Source: Apus apus
Taxonomy: Eukaryota > Chordata > Aves > Apodiformes > Apodidae
Direction: 5' to 3'
DNA: 64,000 bases
Assembly (NCBI RefSeq): GCF_020740795.1
Contig: NC_067305.1
Span: 3,286,001 to 3,350,000, forward strand
Shown: one piece after another, positions 36,001 to 53,640 of the stretch
Layout of the letters: the number at the start of each line of letters is the position of its first letter
How positions within the stretch are numbered: position 1 is the stretch's first letter
Notes under the pieces: generated by a model
The model's input: only the letters and a program-made list of their open reading frames with translations
The model's database searches: none
Told to the model about the DNA's origin: nothing
Program-made: the position numbers and the translations under genes

Positions 36001-36242
36001 CGGACCTGACGTAGGGGTGGCTCTGCTTGGTGGAGGCGTAGGCGCTGGAGACGGCCCCGCAGGCACAGCTCACCAGGGTCAGGTTGGCCACCCGGCTCAC
36101 CACGTTCTGCCGGGGAGGGGGTTAAGATGCCTGTGAGATGCCCCACGATGCCCATAGCCCCCTCCCCCCCCCTCCATCACCCTCCTTGCACCCCTACCTG
36201 CAGCTCCTGCCCATCCTCTGCAGGGGTGTTTTCGCCTGACAT
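33083..36242 (-). CDS. PLIN5: Perilipin in the PLIN5 position (complete, 7 coding exons)
   Basis: Coding exons are 36242-36198, 36106-35911, 35477-35395, 35308-35077, 34516-34227, 34135-34022 and 33505-33083, in phase, 460 aa. The N-terminal PAT exons are nearly the same as in the neighbouring perilipin, but the start of exon 2 differs ([20 protein letters not shown]). Exon 4 is the 11-mer region. Exon 5 has a [13 protein letters not shown] repeat insert (about residues 186-230) before [19 protein letters not shown]. Exons 6-7 complete the helix bundle (MWLEWSQQ) and end [20 protein letters not shown] plus a 30-aa tail. [13 protein letters not shown] is the PLIN5-type ending as I remember it, and the gene adjoins LRG1 as PLIN5 does in mammals. 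PLIN5 coats droplets at mitochondrial contacts in oxidative tissue. Assignment to PLIN5 is likely but not certain, because conversion has overwritten the N-terminal exons. Confidence 0.85.
33640..34020 (-). repeat. About 40-bp minisatellite in PLIN5 intron 6
   Basis: Degenerate units around TGTCCTCCATGGACATGGTC and CCCCACCCCATACCTTG, roughly nine copies. It fills most of the intron between exons 7 and 6. Confidence 0.88.
34393..34516 (-). repeat. Coding minisatellite in PLIN5 exon 5
   Basis: Tandem 15-base (GCCACCTCTCCTGCT) and 24-base (with CTGACACCCCT) units on the plus strand encode VAAGE and VAAGGVSE on the minus strand. They are bounded by the acceptor at 34517-34518. All units are multiples of three, so copy number can change without breaking the frame. 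Confidence 0.9.
35396..36052 (-). other. Gene-conversion tract, copy 2 (PLIN5 exon 3 to exon 2)
   Basis: This is the partner of 30327-30982. Even the intron (about 430 bases, with its TTTATTAT and CACACACACAC stretches) is nearly the same, differing at roughly 15-18 positions by eye. Exons 4-7 outside the tract are only moderately similar between the two genes. Confidence 0.85.
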
Positions 36243-36253
36243 GGTCACGGAGG

Positions 36254-37492
36254 CTGCAGAGGGAAGAGGAAGATCACGGGGGTGTCACCGTGTGGAACCC
36301 CCCCACTAGGGTGGCTGAGCCTCTTTGGCCATCGAGGTGTAGAGGACATGGTGGAGCTGAACCCCCCCAGTACCTCCCTCCGCAGCCCCCACCCACCCGA
36401 GGGCTGAGAACCACCAACTCATGACACGAATGGGAGGCGGCTGGAGGCCTCCAAGGTGTGTCATGGGGGGGTGGGGTGTCTGGAAGGGGTTTGGGGATGG
36501 GGCTGACCTCCTGCCGTGTCGGGATTGTGCTGGGGTTGGGTCTCCCCGTCCCCTCTTGGGTCTCCCTGTCCCCATTTGGGGCTGGGGAGGCCTTTTTTTG
36601 GTGATTCAGCAGGAAACTGGGCTGGAGTCGCCTTTCGCAAGCCTGCAGCGGGGACGTGCCACCCGTCACCGTCCCCTCGGCCGGGACAGCCCCAGGACAC
36701 ACCTCAGGGAGAGGAGCAGCCGGCAGCCCCCCCTCCCACCCTGCCCCTCCCCGGCAGCTCCGGTGCCCCTCGGGGTGTCCCGCTGCCCCCGGCTGCACAA
36801 CATCCCCCTTGGATCCCGGGGAGCGGGTTCCCGGCAGGGGGACAGGTCCCCTTGGGTGTCCCCTTGGGTCCCTGGGGATGTACCCTTGGATCCCTGGGGG
36901 AGGGCCCCCGGGAGGGGGACAGGTCCCCTTGGGTCCCTTGGGATGTACCCTTAGGTCCCTGGGGGGCGGGCCCCCCGGGGGGAGGCGGGGGGTGGAGGGG
37001 GGGCAGATCACCTTGGCTTCCTAGTGGGGTCCCCTTGGATGCCTGGAAGGGCAGGTCCTCCCTGGGGGGGTTCCTCTGGGGGCAAGTCGCTGGGGGGAGT
37101 GTGGGGGGGTGGTCCCTAGGGTTGCCCCCTTGGGTCCCGGGAGGCAGGTCCCGGAGACGGGAAGGAGGGTGGGCCAGGTCCTCTGGGGGTCCCAGGGGTG
37201 CTCCGGGCACCCATTACGGAGGGGCGGGTGGAGAAGGGGGGGGGGGCACCTGGGACCCGCCCCCCGACTCCTGTTGTCCTGCCTGAAGCCGCCGGGTTCT
37301 CAGCAGCCCGGGGGGGGGCGGGTTTTAACCCCGACCGACCCCCGGCACCGCCCCGGAACCTCCCGGAGACCCTTCGGTGACTCCCGGATTCCCCCCAGGG
37401 ACCCCCCCAAAACCTCCCTGGACCCTCCCCCCATCTCCGAACCGCCTTCCCACCCTCCAACTGCCTCCCAGTCCCGCGGGGGGGGTACTCAC
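36254..37492 (-). other. PLIN5 5' intron with CCTTGGGTCCCTGGGGA repeats
   Basis: Intron between the predicted first exon (donor at 37491-37492) and the ATG exon (acceptor at 36254-36255). Positions about 36800-37130 hold degenerate units of CCCTTGGGTCCCTGGGGATG type. The rest is GC-rich unique DNA. Confidence 0.6.
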
Positions 37493-37640
37493 GGGGGCGG
37501 TGGGCGCCTGTCGCGACCCCCGGTCCAAACCACGAGCTCCAATCGCGACCCCCCGACCCCCGCCCAGCGCAGGATTCATACTTGGCGGCGGGAGCCAATC
37601 AGGGAAGGGGCGGGACCCGCCGCCACCAATCAGAAGGGAG
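37493..37640 (-). promoter_or_regulatory. PLIN5 non-coding first exon and CCAAT promoter
   Basis: The minus-strand donor CCCC/GTGAGTACCC (GT at 37492-37491) ends a candidate 5' UTR exon. Upstream lie two CCAAT boxes, on the plus strand at 37595-37599 and 37626-37630, within CpG-rich DNA. The start site is probably between about 37560 and 37585. Confidence 0.55.
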
Positions 37641-37794
37641 GGGCGGGGCCGACGTGGGGGGTGCCGCCACGTGGGGCCGTGGGGCCCGATCCTGCCCCGG
37701 GGGCTCCGCAACGTCCCACGGGCCCGGGGACACCGAGGGGACAGCCCGACCCCGTCCTGGGGGGGGGGTCAGGGCCCGAGCCACTCCCCCCGTG

Positions 37795-38140
37795 CCACGA
37801 GTCCCCCACCCCTGGTGTCCCCACCCCTGGTGTCCCCTCGCCACGTGTCCCCAGCCCAATTGTCCCCATCTCAGGTGTCCCCACACCAAGCAACCCCACA
37901 CTATGTGTCCCCCACCCTAGCTGTCCCCTTGCCAGGTGTCCCCCCGCCCCCATAACAGGCATCTCCGTGCCAAGTGTCCCCACACCCAGTGACCCAACGC
38001 CAGGTGTCCCCATGCCAAGCATCTCCATACCAAGTGTCCCCATGCCAGGTGTTCCCATGCCAAGTGTCCCCATACCAAGTGACCCAACACCAGGTGTCCC
38101 CATGCCAAGCATCTCCATACCTTGTCCCCAAGCCAGGTGT
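37795..38140 (+). repeat. Minisatellite between PLIN5 and LRG1
   Basis: Short units of CAGGTGTCCCCATGCCAAG type (about 19-20 bases), many copies, moderately degenerate. Open frames rich in GVP and WGHL come from the repeat and are not genes. Confidence 0.92.
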
Positions 38141-38364
38141 TCCCAGAGCCCCACAGAGTCCCAGAACTCCCCCAGTCTCTGTGGGTGCTCAGGCCGGGGG
38201 ACAGCAGTGTCACCCAGCATTGAGCAGTGGCAGAGAGTGGGAGAGGGCAGTGGGGAACCCCACGGGGAGACCTGGGGGGGACCAGGCTGGCCTGGATGGA
38301 AACGGGCACGAGCGGGGGACACTTCAGAGTGTCACACAGGAGGCAGTGGCACCAAGTGACCGTG

Positions 38365-38370
38365 TTTAAT
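38365..38370 (-). terminator. LRG1 poly(A) signal (ATTAAA)
   Basis: The plus strand TTTAAT reads ATTAAA on the minus strand, 323 bases beyond the LRG1 stop. No AATAAA is closer. The LRG1 3' UTR between (38371-38692) contains a GGGATGGGGACAGGGA-type repeat at about 38385-38575. Confidence 0.6.
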
Positions 38371-38692
38371 GTGCTCTTGCGGGGTGGGGACAGGGAAGTG
38401 TGCCAGGTGGGATGGGTACAGGGAAGTGGGACAGGCTGAGCCAGGTGGGAAGAGGCTGGGGGCCCTGGGAGGGAGCATCACGGGGTGGGGATGGGGGCCT
38501 CTGGGACTTGGACGGCAGGATGGGGACAGGGGTCATTGGGATGGGATGGCAGGATGGGGACAGGGACCATTCAGCTAGGGACACCAGTCTCCCTGCCTCG
38601 GTTTCCCCAGGAGAGCTCATCTCAGCTGGGGACAGAGTGGCAGGGAGGGAGGTGACACACCCAGGCACTTGGGGTGACACCAAACCCCTCAC

Positions 38693-39718
38693 CTAGGGGT
38701 CTGGCCAGTCCCCCTTGGTGTCACAGCCCGTGTCCCCATCCCGGAGGACAGCAGCCACCTCCTGCCCCTGGTAGCGGGGGGGGCCGTGGCAGAGGGTGCT
38801 GTTGGTGGCCGTGAGGTGCGGGGCCACCCTCCCCAGCAGTGCCAACAGCTGGCACCCGCAGTCCCAGGGGTTACTGGAGATGTCCAGGTCCAAGGAGGGG
38901 CCGGGGGGGGCTGGGGGGGGCAGCTCCAGCTCCCGCAGCCGGTTCCGCGCCAGGTCAAGGACACGGAGGTGGCTCAAGGGGGTGAAGATGCCAGAGGGGA
39001 GCACCTCCAGCTGGTTATCAGCGAGGAAGAGGAGGGACAGGTTGGGTGTGGAGGTGAAGGTGGAGGGGGGCAGCGTCCCCAGCCCGTTCCCCTCCAGGTC
39101 CAACCGCTCCAGCAACCGCAGCCCGGCCAGCGCGGCCGGTGCCAGGGATGCCAGGCGGTTGTGGGACAGATCCAGGTTCCGTAGGGAGTGCAAGGGACCG
39201 AAAGCCCCTGGTGGCACCTCGGTCAAGGTGTTGGCAGCCAGGTCGAGCCACTCCAGCCGGGGAAGGTGCAGAAACCAGGCGGGTTGAAGGACCTGGAGCC
39301 GGTTTTCCCGCAGCACCAGGTGCTGGAGGTGGCTGGTGGGGGCGAAGATGCCGGCGGGGAGGTGGGTCAGGAGGTTGTTGGTCAGGTCGAGGACACGCAG
39401 GGTGGGCACGGGGTCCAGGAGGGCTTCGGGGAGGGTGGCCAGGCGGTTGGAGGAGAGGTGAAGCTCCAGCAGGTGGGGCAGCCCGGCCAGCGCCGTGGGA
39501 AGGAGGACAGCCAGCCCCGTGAACTCCACCGAGATGGCCACCGTGGTGGGGGGCAGCCCGGTGGGGAAGGTGACGAGGGTGGGCTCCGTGCAGACGAAAC
39601 GGGTGGCGTTGGGTTGGGGGGAGCACGGTGCAGCGGTGACAAGTGGCAGCAGCAGCAGCAGCAGCGGGGGTGGCAGGGTCCAGCCTGGTGGCATCACGGG
39701 CTGCGGGCGGGCGGCCAT
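38693..39718 (-). CDS. LRG1: LRG1, leucine-rich alpha-2-glycoprotein 1
   Basis: LRG1 is a secreted plasma glycoprotein known in mammals as an acute-phase protein and TGF-beta/endoglin modulator. The 341-aa frame (human 347) is uninterrupted. Residues about 12-30 form a signal peptide (LPPPLLLLLLPLVTAAPCSP). A short cysteine-containing cap follows, then about eight leucine-rich repeats of 24 residues (ELHLSSNRLATLPEALLDP, VLDLTNNLLTHLPAGIF, WLDLAANTLTEVPPGAF and others). A C-terminal LRR cap with SSNPWDCGC closes it. N-glycosylation sequons include NAT, NLS and NST. I chose the ATG at 39718 because it directly precedes the signal peptide. The frame stays open further upstream to 39850, but that part is low-complexity and probably intron or 5' UTR. 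Placement between PLIN5 and SEMA6B supports orthology. Confidence 0.93.
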   Translation of the reverse strand: MAARPQPVMPPGWTLPPPLLLLLLPLVTAAPCSPQPNATRFVCTEPTLVTFPTGLPPTTVAISVEFTGLAVLLPTALAGLPHLLELHLSSNRLATLPEALLDPVPTLRVLDLTNNLLTHLPAGIFAPTSHLQHLVLRENRLQVLQPAWFLHLPRLEWLDLAANTLTEVPPGAFGPLHSLRNLDLSHNRLASLAPAALAGLRLLERLDLEGNGLGTLPPSTFTSTPNLSLLFLADNQLEVLPSGIFTPLSHLRVLDLARNRLRELELPPPAPPGPSLDLDISSNPWDCGCQLLALLGRVAPHLTATNSTLCHGPPRYQGQEVAAVLRDGDTGCDTKGDWPDP

Positions 39719-40281
39719 TGTCACCCCGGGGTTGTGCAAGCCCTGCCACCACCATCCCGCTGCCACCTCTGCACCCCGGGGGGGCAGGGAAATGCCCCTC
39801 ACCACTATGTCCCCCCCACCCAGACCCCGCTCCGACCCCCCCCCCCCCAAGCCCTGCCCTCACCTTCCCACCCGGCTGGCGAGGCTCCCTGGGGACCATC
39901 GGGTGGCTGTCACCTCGGGGGGGCTGGTGCCTCGGCCTCTCTTGCCGGTTGGGAAATCGCCTCTTTCGCTGCCAACTCGCAGGGTGGCAGCATCCGGGGC
40001 AGGGACAGGGTGCTGGCGTGTCCCCCCCCCCGCGTCCCTGTTCCCCGCCCCCCTGGCTCTTGGGGGACACGGCATCTTCACCCCCACCCCCCCCCTTCCG
40101 CCCTCACCCTTCTCAGGGTCCTTACGGGACCCCCAGCACTCGGCACAGCACGGACAGGGCACGGTGCTGTCCGGTGGGTCGTGGGTGCCAGGGACCCCCC
40201 CTTTCCCTCCCCCTTCTCCCGCGTGTGACGGTGACACGGTGCCGAGGGGGTGGCAGGGGACTCGCCTCCGGTAAACGGGCG
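39719..40281 (-). other. LRG1 5' region
   Basis: The interval runs from the LRG1 ATG back to the SEMA6B 3' end. A possible acceptor (GGGGTGCAG/AGGTGG, near 39770) would place a non-coding exon upstream. No TATA box or clear first exon was recognised. It is GC-rich, with C runs at 39839-39848 and 40090-40099. Confidence 0.4.
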
Positions 40282-40287
40282 TTTATT
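40282..40287 (-). terminator. SEMA6B poly(A) signal AATAAA
   Basis: The plus strand TTTATT reads AATAAA on the minus strand, about 920 bases past the SEMA6B stop. This predicts a GC-rich 3' UTR of roughly 0.93 kb (40265-41206), which contains no other recognisable feature. Confidence 0.75.
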
Positions 40288-41206
40288 GGGGTACAGACCG
40301 CGGGCGGCCGCATGCATGGCCGCAGGGGGGGGGCACCCGCCGACCCCCCCCACCCTATTTACAGCCTGCCATCCCCACCCCCGGGGACCTGCCACCTCCC
40401 CCGGGGACATGCCACCCCCCCCCCTCTTCCCAAGGGCAGGGGTGGCACCGCAAGGACACCCTTTGCCAGCAGAGAGTGGGGTCGGTGGGGACCCCCCAGC
40501 CCCAGCGGTGCCTCCACAGCCCGGCTGTGCTTTCCAGGAGGGGGGTGCCGGGTGTGGGGGGGAGGGATGGATGAACCCCCCCAAAAGCTGGCACTGGGCA
40601 GAGGTTGAACCCAACGGGAGGTGAGTGCCCCCTTGTCCTCGGATGACACACAGATTTTGGGGGCCCCTCCCATCTCCCCCTGCACCCCAAATGTGTCCAT
40701 CACCACAACCAGTGCACGCCGGCGGCACCTCCCGGCCCGGGGGTCCCCAGGGTGCCCGCAGCACCCATAAGCCCACCCCCACCTTGGGTGCAGCCGATGG
40801 GGCCAAGGGGCTGCGGGGTGGGGGGGGGGCACAGCCCCGCTCTGCCTCGGCAGTGCCCGTGTCCGTGCATCCATCCTACTGCCCCCCAGGGATCCCCCTT
40901 CCCAGGGTGCTGCAGTCCCTGGGTCCAGCCTGGGGAGGGGACAGGATGGACAGACCCCTCCCTGGGGGACAAAGCAGTGGGGCACCGCCCCACGCCAACC
41001 CTCCACACCCCCAAACCCTCTCTGGGGGACACCCTGTTCCCCCCCACCCACCCACCCGTGCAGCATCTCACCCCATACCCCCACCTCCTACCCGGCCACC
41101 CCCCGCCCCCCCCCACCACTCTCCCCAGGGAGCTGGGCCACCCCCTGGCTGTCCTTTGGGGGGGAGGGGGAAAGCAGGGGGATGGGGGGTGACACAAGGT
41201 GGGACC

Positions 41207-48395
<7,189 letters not shown>

Positions 48396-48429
48396 GGTGG
48401 CCCCCCGCGCGGGTGGGCACCCACCGCAC

Positions 48430-49204
48430 CTGCAGGCAGGGCCAGAGGTGGGTGGGGGGCAGCAGCACCCACCCGGACTCTTGGGTTTCTCCCACCACCC
48501 TCTAACACCCGCACCCCTAAACCCATCGCCGGGGCTGGGGGGGGCCGGGAAAGGGGGTGTCCGGGAAAGAGGGGGGGTGGGGTGGGAGATGGAGGAGCCG
48601 GTGCTGGGTTGGTGGCAGCAGCGAGGGGCCGGGCTGGGAGCGGCGATAGGGAAGCGAGGCCTTTCCCGGAGGAAGAATGTCAAATATGCTGGGAAAAGCG
48701 GCCCCTGAGCCCCCGCCGAGCCCTCCCCCCCCCCCCCCCCCCAGCGCCTGCGCGGCTCCGCACTGGAGCTACTGGGCTCAAACTGGGGCTGTACTGGTGC
48801 CTGATCACCAGCAACCCGCTGGGGAGCTAAGCCAGTGGGTGGCGACATGGCAGGGCTGGGGATGGAGGGATGTGGGGACATGGGAGCACGGGGATGTGGA
48901 GCTACGGGGACATGGGGACACAGGGGGAGCCATGGGGATGGCTTGGAAAAGCCCTGGGGACACATGGCAATGCCACGTGCCATGGCACCCCTGTCACTGG
49001 GCGGCCCCGATGCCACCGTCCCCGTCCTGCCACCCATCCCCGCGGGGCTGGGGGAGCAGGGGCAGAGCTGGGTAATTAGCAGCCAGGCAGAGGTTTAATT
49101 GATTAGTAATTTCCGGGGGACGGGGCTGGATCGAACCCTCCTGCCACCACGTCCCCTGCAGGGTGCCGGGGGGGGGGGTGACATTGCGCGGGGCTGGGGG
49201 TCAC
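48430..49204. other. SEMA6B 5' intron, proximal part, with AT-rich island
   Basis: GC-rich intronic DNA if the first exon at 51986 is correct. It holds a C18 run (48725-48742) and short GGGGACATGG repeats (48850-48920). At 49064-49115 there is an AT-rich island with GGGTAATTAGC and TTTAATTGATTAGTAATTTC, again homeodomain-type. No exon was recognised. Confidence 0.45.
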
Positions 49205-49790
49205 GGTGCCTGGATGGTGCCAGCAGGGAGACTTGTCCCTGTCCCCTCTGCAGTGTCACCGGCCCCAGGTGAGACCCAGCACTGTCCCCATCTCAGTCCT
49301 GTCCGCAGTGTCACAGCCTCTGGGGACACCTGACCCTGCCGTTGCTGTGCTACAGCCTTCCCAGGAGGACGAGACCACAGCAGGACCTCCTGGGGACAAC
49401 TGACCCCATGGAGTCATGGATGCCAGGAACACCCAACTCTGTCCCCGTGGTGGGACCCCCAGGAACATCCCACAGCGTCCCCCCAGGGTCACAGCTCCTG
49501 GGGACAAACGACCCCATCCTCACAGTGTCGCACACCCGGGGACACCCACCTCTGTCCCCACAGGGTCACAACCCCACGGGACAACGGACCCGATTCCCAT
49601 GCTGTCGTGGATCCCAGGGACACCCAACTGTCCCAACAGTGTCACCGACCCCAGGGACATGCCACCACATTCCCCCACAGTGTCACAGCTCCTGGGGACA
49701 CCCAGCCTCATCCTTACAGTGTCGTGGCCCTCAGGGACACCCAACCCCATTCCCATGGTGTCCTGGGGACAACTGATGCTGTGGGTGACA
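49205..49790 (+). repeat. GTGTCAC...CTGGGGACACCC minisatellite
   Basis: About nine units of roughly 60 bases with CACAGTGTCACAGCTCCTGG and GGACACCCA boxes, moderately diverged. It lies in the predicted SEMA6B 5' intron. Open frames here are repeat-derived. Confidence 0.9.
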
Positions 49791-51985
49791 AACCGGTGGG
49801 GATGGGCCAGAGGAGGAAGGGGGGGGGGACACACCCCAAAAAAAAAGCCCAAGGGAAGGGCTCAGTATGTATCAGCCACCTGAGAATCCACACCCGGAAT
49901 TTGGGGGGGGGGGGGGGGGGGCAGGGAGGTGGTGTCACAGCCTTGGGTGCCTGTAACCCCAAGCCAGGGGGTCCGGTGTCACAGTGTGTGTGTGTGTCCC
50001 CCCCCCCGCCTGCGCGGTGACAGCGAGTGGCGCGGGGTAACCGGAGCCTCTGGCGACATAAATGCCCGCGATTGTGCCGGGAAAGAAAAGGCGGCGGGGA
50101 GGAGGGGCGGGAGGGGAGGGGGACACGGTGACAAACAGGGACCCATTCACGGCGGCGGCGGAGGAGAGGGGACGGTCCCCAAGATGGCTGTGGGGAAACT
50201 GAGGCAGCGGGACACACACACACACACACACACACAGGGGGGCCGTGCCGGGGATATCCCGGGTGGTCCGGGGGTGTGTGTGTGGGGGGGGTGGTCTCCA
50301 GCCTGGATGTCGCTGACACCGAGTGGCTGAACAGCCTCGGGCACTTCTCTTGTTCCTGCCCCTGCTGGAGCACCCCCCACCCAGCTCCGTGCCTCAGTTT
50401 CCCCATTTGCAAGCGCTCAGCCCTCGCCCTCTGCACACAAAGCTTTTTTTCTTGGGGGGGAGGCCGGATTGCAGCCACTCTCCCTGTTGTGTGTCCCCCC
50501 CCCCCGCAGCACCTCCCCAAGCCCGGGGTGACGGGGACGAAGGCGGGAGGAAGGGGGGGTGCGCACAGCCTCCCCCATTTGGACCCCCCCTCCCCATGCC
50601 ATAATTTCCAGGGGCTGATGCTACAGGGAGGGGGGACATGACACTGCACCGACCCCTAAACGTCCCTGTCACCCCAAAGAGGGGGCTGCCACCTCTCCAC
50701 CCCACCGGCGGGGGGGTACGCCGCCCCCATTCCCCCCACCCCAGCATCAGGGCACGGTTCCTGCCCCCCCCCCCCCCAGCCCCCCACTCTGCCCACCTGA
50801 GCTCTGCCGACCACCCTCCGCTGCTGGTCCCTATGGCGCTGCCACCGCTGTCCCCACCGCTCGGAGCAGGGGACCCGGACGCCTGGGTCCCATAGCTGGG
50901 GGTGGGAGGTTGGGGGGGGTTGGGGGGAGGACGCCCCGACGGCGCTGGGGGGCTCCGGCGTCCCGAAAGCGGCTCAGCTGTCGTGTAACCCCCCCCCGGG
51001 GACCCCCGGGGGAGGGGGGCCCGCGCCCCCCAACCCGCGCCAGGTGGGAAGGTAGGGCTGATGTCACCGTAACCGGAGCCACTGCTACCCCCCCCCCCCC
51101 CCCCTTCGGCAGCTGTCACCGCAGCCGGGGACCCGAGAGGAGGGGAGGGGGGGGGGGGCACCCATGGGACACCCCGGTGTCCCCTCCCAAAGCATCACGG
51201 GAAAACGCCGGCACGAGCCCACCCGGTGAGACCCCCCCCCCAAAAAGCCACGGTGGGGACAGAGACCGTGTCCTCCGCCCCCCCCCCCCATCCTCACCGG
51301 GCACCGCCACCCCCGGCTCGGCTCATTCCCATGGGATCCCGGATTCCATAAGAAAGGCACCAGGAAAAGGAGGGGGGGGGGGGTACAACACACCGGGAAA
51401 CGGGGGGCGGGAGGGGACGACAGTGGGAAATAAGGGGAGGGGGCACCATTACCCCCGAAATGTGGCACCCAAAGCGGTGGGGACACACGGAGGGTACCCC
51501 TCATTGCCACAGAGGGGGTTTGGGGGGAATCAGCAGTGCCCCCCCCCCCCCCAAAATCGCCATGGGGACCCCCCCCACCCCGACGTCCCAGCTGCTGCTG
51601 CCGCCGGGGCTGGGGGGTGGGGGGCGGGGGGCGGGGGGGTGTCTCAGCTCCCGCCCCCCGGGTTTCCGATGCGGGGCCGGTTCAGATGGCAGAGCCAGGA
51701 AGCAGCTGTCCCCACGGCGGGGACGGAGCAAATGTCACCCCGGCCACCTGGCACCGAGGGCTGGCCCTGGCCCTGCCCCCCCCCCCATATCCCCCCCCCG
51801 CCAAGCAGCACCTCCCGGGGAGGGGGGGGGGGGATGGGAGGCAGCACCTCCAGAGCTGGGGGGGGGGGGAGGGGGTGTGCAGAGAGGATGGGGAGACCCC
51901 AGCCTTGCATGGGGTCCCCGTGCCGGTGCCAGGGACACGGTGCCAGCAGGGTGGCGGGGGAGGGGTCACGGCACCCACCATTTAC
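49791..51985. other. GC-rich DNA of the predicted SEMA6B first intron
   Basis: The stretch contains many C and G runs (for example a G run at 49902-49921 and a C run at 51090-51105), a (CA)n microsatellite at 50212-50236 and several CpG-dense parts. I see no coding exon and no interspersed repeat. Confidence 0.5.
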
Positions 51986-52075
51986 CTTGGCGCTTCCGCG
52001 GCTTCGCTGGTGGCTCAAATGTCCCCCCCGGCCTCGCGCTCCGGTTACCGGCTCCTCTTACAGCTGCCGTTTATA
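51986..52075 (-). promoter_or_regulatory. TATA promoter and candidate SEMA6B non-coding first exon
   Basis: The minus strand has TATAAA at 52075-52070 and, 85 bases on, a good donor GCGCCAAG/GTAAATGG (GT at 51985-51984). A 5' UTR exon of roughly 55 bases (51986 to about 52042) could splice to the acceptor at 48430-48431 before the SEMA6B ATG. The link to SEMA6B is inferred from strand and from the lack of another gene nearby. Confidence 0.5.
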
Positions 52076-52407
52076 GCCCCCGGCCCTGTCCCCAGCCCTG
52101 TCCCCTCTTCATCACCCACCACCTCCCAGGGCTGGGGACCCAGGCGTCCGAACCACCCCCCCCCCCCAGGACACCCCTGACACCAAAGTGGGGGTCCGAC
52201 CCCCTGACACGGGCTGCGGGAATGGTGAGGACCCTGCTGTCACTTTGGGTGGCTTTTGTCACCCACCGCGGGTGCCCCCGGGGTGACACGAGCCAGCCGG
52301 GTGCTGTCAGCACCTTTGACACCGGGCTGGGTGACACCCATGGGTGGCAGGTGACCCCGGCATGTCCCTTCCACCACGCCAGGGCCTGGTGGCCGGCCAG
52401 AGCCGCA

Positions 52408-52460
52408 AGGTAATTTGCATATTAAATGCACACTCATCTGCATATTGAGAACGGTTTTCC
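52408..52460. promoter_or_regulatory. Octamer/POU-type element upstream of the TATA promoter
   Basis: A perfect octamer ATTTGCAT at 52413-52420 lies in TAATTTGCATATTAAATGCA. A second CTGCATATTGA follows at 52438-52448. It is an AT-rich island about 340 bases upstream of the TATA box in otherwise GC-rich DNA. Confidence 0.45.
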
Positions 52461-52539
52461 TGTCGAGGAGGTGTCACACGTCGCACCAAAAGAAGCCGCG
52501 TGGAGGGGACAGCGGGGGGTGGCACCCTGGGGTGCTGCC

Positions 52540-53640
52540 CCCCCCTCCAAATGAGACAGCCCTTGTCCCCTGCCCCTAATCACAGGGCTGCCGTGTCACC
52601 ACCCCCCGATCACACCATTGTCCCCTGTCCCAGAGCAGACAGCTGCTCTGTCCCCCCCCAAGTTCACAGCCCTTGTCTCCTGCCCCCCCCCGGCCACACG
52701 GATCCTCCTGTCCTGCTGCTTCCCCCAAGGCACTTGTCCCTAAAAGAACACACCCCTCCATGTCCCTGCTGCCCCCCCAGGACTGTCACCACCCTTGTCC
52801 CCAAGGGCATCCACTCCCTGGTCTCCAAAAGCACTTGTCCCCCTTTGTCCATGCCAAGACAGCCACTGCCTTGTTCTCCCTGCCCTTCTGTGTCACCCTG
52901 GGGGGCTCTGCACCCTGGTCAGGTCCCCTGGGGCTGCCAAACCTTGCCTCCACACCCCACTTTGGCACCTACACAGCCCCAGGGCCACCCCGGCCGTGGG
53001 TGGCCACAGACAGGTCCTGCCAGCCGGAGTGGTTCTGGCCACTCTGAGTCACCGCTTCTGACCTCGTGCCTCAGTTTCCCCTCGGGCTGCTCCCACCCCG
53101 AGCCCTCAGCCAAAGCCTCACAGGTCCCCTGGATTGCACCTGCCCTGTGCACCCCGGGGTGCTCTGTCCCCTGGCAGCCCATAGCACCAAGGGACCCTGT
53201 CCCCAGCATGCCCCATACCCAGGATACCCCATCCCTAGGGAGCCTTGTCCCCAGGGTGCCCTGTCCTCAGGGCCCCTTGTTCCCAGACTGCCCCTGTCCC
53301 CATGGAGCCCATGTCCCCATGGAGCCCCCATCCCCAGGGTGCCCCATCCTTGGAGATCTTTGTCACCAGGGCACCTCATCGACATAGAGCCCATGACCCT
53401 GTGGTGCCCCAACCCCTGGGAGACCCATCCTGAGGGTGCTCTACCATCAGAGACCCTTGTCCCCAGGGCACCATCGTCCCCATGGAGCCCACATCCCCAT
53501 GGAACCCCTGGCCCCCGGGAACCTCATCCCCAAGATGCCCTATCCTCTGGGTCCCTTGTCCCCAGGATGCCCTGTCCCCATGAAGCCCCCATCCCCAGGG
53601 TTGCCTTGTCCCCAGGGTGCCCCCATCCTGGGCAGGCAGA
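52540..53640 (+). repeat. Degenerate CTTGTCCCCAGGGTGCCCC minisatellite
   Basis: Loose repeats of CCCTTGTCCCC units. They are clearest at 53150-53640, where CCCATGGAGCCC and CCCCAGGGTGCCC alternate. Frames are open in several directions through composition. No gene. Confidence 0.8.

Noticed and set aside
51460-52413. 317-codon frame upstream of SEMA6B
   Set aside because: It shows only compositional openness in GC-rich DNA. It overlaps the candidate promoter on the opposite strand and has no recognisable domain.
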